Source of the DNA: Chaetoderma sp. LZ-2023a
Taxonomy: Eukaryota; Mollusca; Caudofoveata; Chaetodermatida; Chaetodermatidae
Reading direction: 5' to 3'
Assembly (NCBI GenBank): GCA_034401795.1
Contig: CM067370.1
Location: 102,676,028-102,740,027 of the forward strand
DNA: 64,000 nucleotides
Below, piece after piece: positions 32,616-40,789 of this stretch. Position 1 is the first letter of the stretch; the number at the start of each line of letters is the position of its first letter. A program made the position numbers and the translations under genes. The notes under the pieces were generated by a model. It was given only the letters and a program-made list of their open reading frames with translations, did no database searches and had not been told where the DNA came from.

Positions 32616-32754
32616 TACACAGAAGTCTGCCGTTTTAGATATGAAAACGCTAAAACAAAAAATACGAAACCACAGTAGCACTATATTATACATAGTATAG
32701 TTCTACTGTGTCTTCGTATTATCTAAAACGGCAGACTCCTGTGATAAAGGTATG
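32616..32754. repeat. Hairpin-forming inverted repeat
   Basis: GTCTGCCGTTTTAGAT on the left is mirrored by ATCTAAAACGGCAGAC on the right. Inner CACAGTAG-type and CTACTGTG words also pair. The arms are about 60 nt around a loop of about 15 nt. Confidence 0.8.
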
Positions 32755-32775
32755 GTCTCGCCCTAATAATTACTT

Positions 32776-32962
32776 AAGTAAACCCGTCCTAAAATAATAG
32801 CTATATTATTTTTAGGACGAGTTGACTTAAAAAACTATTGGGACGAGTTGACCTAAAAAACTATTGGGACGAGTTGACTTAGGACGGGTTGGAATTAGGA
32901 CGAGTAAAAAGTAGGACGAGTTGGTATGTAGGACGAGTTGTATTTAGGACGAGTTGACTGGA
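32776..32962. repeat. Foldback repeat with GACGAGTTGAC motifs, copy 2
   Basis: The left arm AACCCGTCCTAAAATAATAG pairs with CTATATTATTTTTAGGACG. The right side then holds about seven further (G)GACGAGTTG or GACGGGTTG words in direct orientation, at intervals of roughly 15-30 bp. The outermost GACGAGTTGACTGGA mirrors TTCCAGTCAACCCGT at 27428-27442. Confidence 0.7.
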
Positions 32963-33161
32963 TACCGTTTGTCAAGCGTTTGTTACTGTCTATAAAGGAC
33001 ACCTTGAAAGGGGACCACTAAAAGTGTTATTTACGTTAGCCCTACTATTGATACACAGTGGCATTTTATAGCAAGTTTGTTACCGTCGAAAGCGCATTAA
33101 ATGAGGCTAACAAGATGTAAAATATTAAATACAGATATACACTCTTCTTGGCTTTTAGAAG

Positions 33162-33336
33162 ATTCTCCTTCGATCAATACTCACCATTCTGTTACTTCTG
33201 ATATACAGCTGGCCTTGACAGCGGCTCTAGGATAATAGACTTAGAAAGCTTTACCGACTCCTGGGAACCGGGTACTCGGCTCCCAACTGCCGAGTACCCG
33301 TTTACCATAGAGCTCATTCTTGTTTGCATAGCAACA
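33162..33336 (+). repeat. DIRS left inverted terminal repeat
   Basis: Starts ATTCTCCTTCGATCAAT, then runs ACTCACCATTCTGTTACTTC and onward to TTTGCATAGCAAC. From ACTCACC inward it is the inverted copy of the right repeat; outside that point the two ends differ. It contains a perfect 12-bp stem CGGGTACTCGGC / GCCGAGTACCCG with an 8-nt loop near 33276-33307. Confidence 0.92.
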
Positions 33337-34236
33337 AGAGCAATACATGCTTTCTGCATTGAGGATTTTAGTGTTTTTTTGTGAAAGAAAATCTAAGTCT
33401 TTAATCTGTAGTGATAGTTTGTGTGTTCGTAAAAGGATTAACTAAAGGATACTATGGAGAATACCGCCGAAGATAACCAGGTTGTATCATTCTTTATTAT
33501 CCATAGTTAAAAGACTTAGGTCTCTAAATTTCGCTGTGTCGCATGTTCCAATTTCTGACCCCATAGAATCTGTGACGTGTGCTAACAACGATATATGCCA
33601 GACGATCGCCTTCTTTAACCCCCAACAGGCGATCGGCAGATATGAAAATAGGTGTTATGCTACGGTATTTCTAACACGAATATCAGCTGACGTCGTTCTC
33701 CGTAGGATCCGAGCGGTCGCTTGGATGTTTATGTGATGAAAAATTTTTGCATTAATTCGCGCATCTTGTTCTGGGTGCTGCGTACTAAAAATGGTACCAG
33801 AAACTTTAGATTGATCAAGTTTACGTGCGATCACGATCGGTTTGCAATGATCGGTGGTTTCAAAATTCTTGAGTAGATGCGTGGTCTGCGGTTTTACCGT
33901 GTGATACAGCAGTTTGTTATACATTTTGTTGTTTTCTTCACATATCGTGCTGCTTTCGTTAGGAGTATAATTTATATTGATTAGTAAATATACCCCGAAT
34001 GCTATGCGATATGATTCCTGGAGCCGTTACACATCCTGGAGGATCTATTATGGGTGTGTTTAATGCCCGCCTCGTTCTTGTCGTCATAATCAATGCGATC
34101 GTTGTTGTAACGTGGCGGGGTGGGGTGCGGGAGGGTTACAGTTAATTTATGAGTCAAATTATTTGAAAATTAATTGTCTGCCTTCCATCCGGGTCTCGTT
34201 CCGCTTGTTTATTGTAGGTTTGTGCTTATGTTATAG

Positions 34237-36360
34237 GCCAAGCCAGCCCCGTCATCATGTGACGAATGCCATAAGTTTGTCCGTGTCGTGTTCAAGGACC
34301 ATGTCTGTTTTAGGTGTTCCCTGTGTAATATTGATCATAGGTGTAATGTTTGTGCAGTGTGGTCCGTTGAGATGATGGTTAAGTTCCTTGCCCAGAAGGA
34401 CTTGGCTGGGTCTGACGCGGGGTCAGGCGGTCCGAGAGTAAATCGTGGAGCGCCCGGTTCGGCCGGTGGGGGGTGCTCCACGTCCCCAGCTGGAGGTGGC
34501 GGAGATGGCACCGCCGGCGTGGTTTGGTCCGGCTATGCAGGGTTTTCTGCATAGCGTTCTGCCCACGCTGGTGTCATCCCTGCTACCAAAGGTTGGGTGG
34601 CAGTTTCTCCCCATGCCTGGTACGGATCCTGTCCTCGGACAGGATTCTGGACTGGTTACCGAGGGGGCCGTCTCGTACGGCCCCCTGGCAGTCCCGTCTG
34701 GCTGCGGCCAGACGGGTTCTGTTTCTCTGCGGCCACCTCCGGGTGGTCCAGTAGCGTTGGCCGGTCCGTCAGGTGTGGGAGCCGTCCGCCAGGACGGTTC
34801 CACGGTTGACTCGTCTAGTGACGACTCTTCGGAGTCTGAAGACGAGGAGGCCGAGGAGGAGAGGTTGCTGCGGCCCGTGAATCCGCAGGTGGAGAATATG
34901 GAGGTAGATTCCGTCCTGGACGGAACCGGCCTCCATTTGTCTGGTTGGGCGCAAGCCAGGTCAACGGCTCCGCCTGTGGCTGAGGCCAATCCGTTACCGT
35001 GAACCGGTTCCGTGCGGCTTGGTTTGGCACCAGCCGTCACGGGAACGGGTGTGCCGGGCCGGGCGTGGTACTCACCTATCTCGCCTGGTCCGGCAGTCGG
35101 ACGTGGGGTGCTGTTGGCGCCCGTGTCCGGCTATGGTTCCGCGACTGCTACGGGTCCGTACGGTTTTCTGTGCGGACCTACCCCATGGACCGGAGTGTTT
35201 CATGGGGTGGCGGCGGAACCGTGTGGTACTGGAGTGCCTGGCGTGTCAGCCGTGGCTCCTTGCCGAGAGGCCGTGGCTGGCAGGCCCGTGAGCACGTCAA
35301 CGGGTGACGTGTTTGCGGGGGTGTCTTCATCGGAGGTAGATTGGTCAGATGCTCTGGCATGGCTAGCCAGGGTTGACCCGTCTGTGGTTTCGGCCACGGC
35401 CGATGAAGATGCGCCCCGTGCGTCGATCAGGACGGGGATTTTGCCCGCGGCCCGGATCCAGTCAGTGGGACTGGATCCACGGTTCATAGATTTGTTGGAT
35501 GCTATTTATAGCAAACAACTGATGACCAAGGGTCAGCACCCTGCGGCCTCCCGGGAGGTGCGGGCAAGATGTCGTATTCCGCGGGGGTATACGACAGATA
35601 TGGTGTAGTCCCGTCGGTCACGGAGGATGACCGATGGGTACTGGGCGTCCAGAGTGCCGTGGCGGGTGGCTCCGGTCCGGCACTTGTGGACAAGTCTCAG
35701 GTACACCAGGAAGAAGTCCTGTCCCTATGCGATGAGGGTGTGAGGGCAGCGATGAGCGCTGTCAACCACTCGTATCGTCTCCTTCAGTCGGTGTGGGCTG
35801 AAGCGGGGGCAGGCCACCCTGTGCCACCTGTGGCGCTTTCATGTGTCAATGACGGCCTGGTGCTGTCGATGGACGCATTGGCAAGGGTGCAAGCGCGAGT
35901 GACGAAATCCAGGAGGCAAATGGTCATTGACCATATGCGTCAGGCTACGGCAGTCAGGGAGCGTCTTCTTGGGACGCCCCTGACAGGGCCTAGCATCTTC
36001 GGTGGCCAAGCGCGGGCCATCTTAGAGGATACCGCCAGTATCGCGCAGAATCGGTTAGCGGTAAACCTACAGCTAGAGCTAGTGTGGCAAGCGCACGCAC
36101 TAGGGGCTGTGGGGAAACCGCTAACGGGACAACCTTCAAAGAAGCAGAAGAAGCATAAGGGCAAGGCGAAAGCTAGGCCTGTTGCGACTTCTGCTTCAGC
36201 TGGGTTTTCGGAGCTGCCACCGGCGAAGAAGCCCAGGAAGGTTGTAGAGGCGCCTACCCTCCCCAATGTTGCTCCTGACCGCCCTAGAGGCGGGAAGGGC
36301 ATGGGGAAGGGTAAGGGTGAGGCGTCAAAGGGCGGACAGAAGGGGCCGAAGCGTACCTGA
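34237..36360 (+). pseudogene. DIRS gag-like region, frame-broken
   Basis: Frame 1 from 34237 encodes a Cys/His-rich stretch (SSCDECHKF, then CFRCSLC and HRCNVC near 34258-34350), reminiscent of a zinc-binding module. The coding sense then moves to another frame at 34445-35002 (acidic SSDDSSESEDEEAEEE stretch). It is cut by an in-frame TGA at 35000-35002 and continues at 35012-35608. It shifts again to 35569-36360, which ends in a Lys/Gly-rich tail (KKQKKHKGKAKA and GKGMGKGKGE), suited to binding nucleic acid. No ATG precedes the Cys-rich part after the TAG at 34234. The Gag assignment rests on position in the element and composition. Confidence 0.7.
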
Positions 36361-36533
36361 GGATACGAAAGCTCCCTTCATATCCGCCTGGACCGCGCCT
36401 GTGCGACAGGAACAGCGGTGCCAGTTATACCTGTCGTGCCTAGAACGAAATGGTTCTCTCTCTCTCTCGTTAAGAAAGAGGGGGGGGGCGGCGGACTGCG
36501 AGCCGGACAACCCCGTTAGACGTCGAGGCGTCT

Positions 36534-38583
36534 ATGGTGGGTGGAAGGCTCATGCGTTTCGTCGAGGCCTGGCGAGGTGTGACGTCAGACAGTCTGGTCC
36601 TGGGATGGTTATCCCAGGGTTACATTCCGGAGTGGTGGGACTTTCCACCACAAAATCTGTCTTTGGCACCTGTCTGGACACCCGTACCAAGGGAGCCAGA
36701 CAAGTTAGAAGCCGTTCAAAAGGAAGTGTCAGGGTTGCTTCTGAAGGGAGCAATAACACCAGCAAACCGAAACACTCCAGGCTTCTATTCAAACATGTTC
36801 CTTGTCCCCAAGAGCACAGGGGGATGGAGACCCATGCTCAATCTCAGGCCATTAAATTGGTTTATCCATACGCCTCGGTTCCAGATGGAAACGCCGAGGT
36901 CGGTAATGGCGGGATTGAGGAAAGGAATGTGGTGTGTATCGATCGATCTGAAAGATGCATATTTCCACATTCCTATGAATCGGAGTTGGCAGAGGTTTCT
37001 GAGATTTGCGTTTCAGAATCAAGTATGGGAGTTTACAGTTCTCCCGTTTGGCCTGTCGACAGCTCTGAGGGCTTTCACAAGAGTGGTCCTTGCGGTGACA
37101 GCATTTCTCAGAAAAGAGAACGTGGCGCTACACACCTACATAGACGACTGGCTGCTCAAGGCAGACTCGGCAGCCAGGTTGAACGTGGATACTGCTCTGA
37201 CTCTGAAGTTACGTTCAGATCTAGGCTGGATAGTCAACGAGGAGAGATCCGAGTTGACGGCCACTCAACATTTCGTTTATTTGGGGATGCGATTCGACCT
37301 CGAGGAGGGCAAGGTTTACCCGTCAGAGCCCAGAGTGGTGTCTCTGTTAGCCATCCTCAAAAGTTTTCGAGTGGGAAACCACATTCAGGCGAGGCGGTTC
37401 CTTCAGATGCTGGGCATGATGGTCTCCATGGGGCAGGTTATCCCGTACGCTGCTCTAATGCGAAGGCCTATCCAGTTGTATCTGATGTCTCTGTGGAAAC
37501 AGAGAACAGAACCCCTGTCAAAACTGGTGCCAGTTTTGGAGCCAATAATGTCGCATCTTGTATGGTGGAAGGAGCGTCAGAATCTCCTACTAGGGGTCTC
37601 GCTGCACCTACCCCACCCCCAGCTGTCCGTGTACACGGATGCATCGCTGGAGGAGTGGGGTGCCTGCCTGGGAGAACACCAGGTCTCGGGCACATGGACT
37701 CTCCCGGAGAGTCAGCTGCATATCAATCTGTTGGAAATGATGGCAGTGGAACTGGTGTTGGAAGAGTTCCTTCCGATGATCAGGGGCAAGGTGATATTGA
37801 TACGGTCGTACAATTCGACAGTAGTATCATATATAAATCGCCAAGGCGGGACCAGGTCGCCCACTCTGTGTATCAGAGTGTGGCACTTGATTCAATGGTG
37901 CAGGAATTACTCGGTTGTTTTGAAAGCAGCTCGTATTCCTGGCCGATTGAACATTCTGGCGGATGCTTTGTCTCGCAGACAGAGAATTCTGCCAACATAA
38001 TGGTCCCTCAACCCTCCGGTTCTGCGATGGATCTTCGAGCATTGGGGCAAACCCAACGTGGACTTGTTCGCCACAAAGGAAAATGCTCAAATCATGACAT
38101 ATGTCTCGCCGATTCCAGATCCAAATGCCGTCGATACAGATGCTCTGGCGATAAGCTGGAGTGGGATGCACGCTTACGCGTGTGTACCCACCCACCATTC
38201 TTCTACCGAAGGTATTGGTGAAGGCCAGGGAGGACCCGTGTCTGGTCCTCCTAATAGCGCCGTATTGGCCGAGCAGGGCGTGGTTCACAGATCTTCTGGA
38301 TCTGTTGGTGGAAAATCCTGTGCAGTTGCCCGAGATTCCGAACATAATCTCCCAGGCCAAGGGACGCTTCCTACACGAGCGTCCCGAAATGTTCAAATTG
38401 ACTGCGTGGATGTTATCAAACAACGTTCCACGTCGGAAGGCTTTTCTCGACAGGCTGCTGATTTCATCGCGGCTGCGAGAAGCAGGTCAACCTTCAAGTC
38501 ATATAACAACAAGGTTAACAGATTTGCAGACTGGTGTGAAGAAAAGGGTATTGATACCTTTCAATCCACTATTCAGCAAATAG
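36534..38583 (+). pseudogene. DIRS reverse transcriptase-RNase H, with nonsense and frameshift
   Basis: The main frame 36534-38000 gives 488 residues. RT motifs are VPKSTGGWRPMLNLRPLN, SIDLKDAYFHIP, TVLPFGLSTA and the YIDD active site (Tyr202-Asp205). RNase H follows: VYTDAS with Asp369, then NLLEMMAVEL with Glu401. The next expected acidic residue, before NST in RSYNSTVVSYINRQGG, is Tyr426 (codon 37809-37811), a likely inactivating change. LADALSR near the end keeps the last Asp. A TAA at 37998-38000 interrupts the same frame, which resumes with WGKPNVDLFATKEN. A net +1 shift near 38193-38197 moves the remaining C-terminus to the frame ending at 38583, which overlaps the recombinase start as is usual in DIRS elements. 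The true start may lie upstream of 36534. Confidence 0.9.
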
Positions 38584-39422
38584 CAGACTTTCTCTGTGAG
38601 CTGTTCTTTTCAGGACTAGCTCCCGTCACAGTTGCTGGATACAAGTCAGCTTTGGCATCAGTTATCCCTTGTCTAGCCAACAGGGATAGTCCAGAGGTGG
38701 CCCAGTTAAATGTGATGTTGAAGGGAATGAGCAATCTCCGACCGAGACAACCGGTAGTCATTCCAGCCTGGAGTCTATCTTTAGTGCTTAATGTACTGGC
38801 CAAGCACCCTTTCGAACCGTTGCGTTCGGCTAGTCTAAAGCATTTGACTCTAAAGGCGGTCTTTCTATTGGCAGCTTCCTCAGCTAGAAGGCGCAGTGAG
38901 ATCCATGCGCTTTCGGCAGAGAGGGACCGATTTATTGTTTCTGGAGAAGGTCTGCGTCTTCTGCCAAGAGCAAAGTTTATGTCAAAGAACCAATCTTTGA
39001 GATATCCCGGCAAACCGATCATTATACCGAAGTTAACTAGGTTTGATCGTGATGCCAGTGTCTGGTGCCCGGTCCGTGCTTTGACTAAGTACAAGAAACG
39101 TACTGACTCGTTACGGTCGAATGATAGACATCTGTGGATCTGCCATAAAAAGCCTTATGGCGCCGCATCCATGGATACTATCTCTCATTGGGTGGTTGAA
39201 TGCATTCAGACTACTCACGAGATGGCGACTGGGCACCAGGTGCAAGGCGTAAGGGCACACAATGTCAGAGGAATAGCCGCCTCGACCGCCCTTTACAATG
39301 GTGTTCCGTTAAAGGACATCATGGCCGTTGCACAATGGCACTGTGAGTCCTCATTTACAGGTTACTATATGAGGGATGTGTCAGACTCAGCCAATCCACT
39401 CGCTTTAGCTGTTTTGAAATGA
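38391..39422 (+). CDS. DIRS tyrosine recombinase
   Basis: The open frame runs to TGA at 39420-39422. It starts with the segment before KQRSTSEGFSRQAADF; the exact start codon is unclear because the frame is open upstream through old RT sequence and no ATG is well placed. The N-terminal core-binding part (TFKSYNNKVNRFADWC) is followed by the catalytic domain. Visible are the first catalytic Arg in SSARRRSEIHAL, the His-x-x-Arg pair in VRAHNVRG, the Trp/His of QWHCESSFTGYY and the nucleophilic Tyr near codon 39366 (YYMRD). All hallmark residues of the lambda-integrase/DIRS family are present, so this is the one DIRS gene without an obvious lesion. Family role: integration of the circular cDNA. 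Confidence 0.9.
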   Translation, partial: VQIDCVDVIKQRSTSEGFSRQAADFIAAARSRSTFKSYNNKVNRFADWCEEKGIDTFQSTIQQIADFLCELFFSGLAPVTVAGYKSALASVIPCLANRDSPEVAQLNVMLKGMSNLRPRQPVVIPAWSLSLVLNVLAKHPFEPLRSASLKHLTLKAVFLLAASSARRRSEIHALSAERDRFIVSGEGLRLLPRAKFMSKNQSLRYPGKPIIIPKLTRFDRDASVWCPVRALTKYKKRTDSLRSNDRHLWICHKKPYGAASMDTISHWVVECIQTTHEMATGHQVQGVRAHNVRGIAASTALYNGVPLKDIMAVAQWHCESSFTGYYMRDVSDSANPLALAVLK

Positions 39423-39930
39423 TTGTTAGTGACCACACTGCTCTTCACCCTTTTTTCACTTCGGTAAGAAAAGAACCTAAAGCAGGCATGGTCAAGCGAG
39501 AGGATGACAACCAGATTGTGTCACTGATTGCCGAACCAGTGAATGGTTGGGGGCGGTACGTCTGGAGTCCAATTATCATAAGGTAATTCAATAGTGAGAG
39601 TTTTTTGTATTATGGATGTGTATCATGTTCATTCATCTTATATATTCATGCTCATTCCCAGGCTAATACATGGAATATGCAGGGAGCAGTTAACCCTCTT
39701 AGCATATTTGTGTTTCAGGCGAGATACATGTTCGTGAGTTCTCTCCCTTTTCTTAGGAGGAAAAAGGGGGGTGTGCGGTGATGCGAATGTGATTCGGTTC
39801 CGTGAACTTAACGGTCCTTTTAGGTCTCCGTTAGTCATGTTTGAAGTCTAAAATCTTTCTCCAAGGGGCAAAATTAGCATTTATGGCTTGCCCCTTCCCA
39901 CCAGGTTACTGATCAAATCTGGTGTATATC
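39423..39930 (+). other. DIRS non-coding segment between recombinase and internal complementary region
   Basis: No frame continues here. TTTTTTCACTTCGGTAAGAA and a poly-purine GGAGGAAAAAGGGGGG patch are the only visible features. This corresponds to the 3' untranslated part of the element. Confidence 0.6.
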
Positions 39931-40025
39931 AGAAGTACCAGAATGGTGAGTATTGATCGAAGGAGAATGAAGGAAATGTCAATTTCCCTTTCTCCGAGAT
40001 CTAACAATACTCACCATTCTGTTAC
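39931..40025 (+). repeat. DIRS internal complementary region
   Basis: The first half, AGAAGTACCAGAATGGTGAG to GGAGAAT (39968), is the reverse complement of the left element end (33162-33200). The second half, from GAAGGAAATGTCAATTTCCC to ACCATTCTGTTAC (40025), is the reverse complement of the right end (40217-40272). The trinucleotide AAT at 39966-39968 sits at the junction; the element begins with ATT (33162-33164) and ends with AAT (40273-40275). In the DIRS model this region templates the joining of the ends into a circle. Confidence 0.93.
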
Positions 40026-40078
40026 GGACCCAGCCTCCCAGCCCCACGGAGGCAAGCCATAGTTTTCTCTTGTTTGGT

Positions 40079-40275
40079 GGCTATGCAAACAATATGAGCT
40101 CTATGGTAAACGGGTACTCGGCAGTTGGGAGCCGAGTACCCGGTTCCCAGGAGTCGGTAAAGCTTTCTAAGTCTATAATCCTAGAGCCGCTGTCAAGGCC
40201 AGCTGTATATCAGAAGTAACAGAATGGTGAGTGTTGTTAGATCTCGGAGAAAGGGAAATTGACATTTCCTTCAAT
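40079..40275 (-). repeat. DIRS right inverted terminal repeat
   Basis: Inverted copy of the left repeat with a different and longer outer extension (GTTAGATCTCGGAGAAAGGG onward). The 12-bp stem CGGGTACTCGGC / GCCGAGTACCCG is conserved here too. Confidence 0.92.
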
Positions 40276-40487
40276 CCCCCCTACTATATATATATATATA
40301 TATAATATACACAAGGTATGAAACCTTCGTCTGTGGGCACCATTGTCAGAAAGCTGATTGGTTGGTTTGTAGTCAGAACCGTGATGTCAGCGGATTTTAA
40401 CAACAAACTAACCAATCAGCTTTCTGACAATGGTGCCCACAGATGAAGGTTTCAGACCTTGTGTATATTATATATAGTAGGGGGAAT
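40273..40487. mobile_element. Long-armed palindromic MITE abutting the DIRS end
   Basis: The left arm runs (A)ATCCCCCCTACTATATA, a TA run, ACACAAGG, CTTCGTCTGTGGGCACCATT and GTCAGAAAGCTGATTGG. It is mirrored from 40403 to about 40487. The arms are about 83-95 nt with very few mismatches and a loop of about 32 nt. The left tip overlaps the last trinucleotide of the DIRS element. It has no coding capacity. Confidence 0.88.
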
Positions 40488-40489
40488 AT

Positions 40490-40770
40490 GTGGTGGGGGG
40501 ATGGATGGACGAAAATTCAAAGGCCTGTGGTCTGACGATGTTGATCGAGAGACATGACCAATAACTAATCCTTAAAGAGATATTCCACTGGGGGATTTTA
40601 TGCATCTGACGTAAAGTACTAATTTCCCGCATTAATTTGAGACCAAGAGCACTATTTTATGCCAACAAATAAAAAAGATATCCTCAATTTAAATTGCTAA
40701 AGTAACCAGTAGATAGAGGCGCCATTTTGGACAAGCAGCTGACGTCACCGACGCACCTACTCTGTAATCT
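40490..40770. other. Non-coding spacer between MITE and LINE B
   Basis: No gene or element ends recognised. Confidence 0.4.
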
Positions 40771-40789
40771 GTACTCGGAACGCCAGCCT

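Larger units (their letters stand above)
33162..40275 (+). mobile_element. DIRS-like tyrosine-recombinase retrotransposon, 7.1 kb, near complete
   Basis: The structure matches the DIRS order: inverted terminal repeats (33162-33336 and 40079-40275), a gag-like region, reverse transcriptase-RNase H, an overlapping tyrosine recombinase, and an internal complementary region at 39931-40025. That region is the reverse complement of the left terminus joined to that of the right terminus. DIRS elements use the recombinase to insert a circular DNA copy and make no target duplication; none is visible here. The coding part, especially 34.4-36.5 kb, is much richer in G and C than the surrounding DNA. Several reading-frame breaks make this copy non-autonomous. 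Confidence 0.93.

Noticed and set aside
33482..33924. Short frames just inside the DIRS left terminal repeat
   Set aside because: No similarity to Gag, no start context, overlapping frames on both strands; treated as the DIRS 5' non-coding region.
36266..38221. A 651-codon frame over the DIRS RT region
   Set aside because: It is an out-of-frame shadow; RT, RNase H and recombinase motifs are all in the frame starting at 36534.
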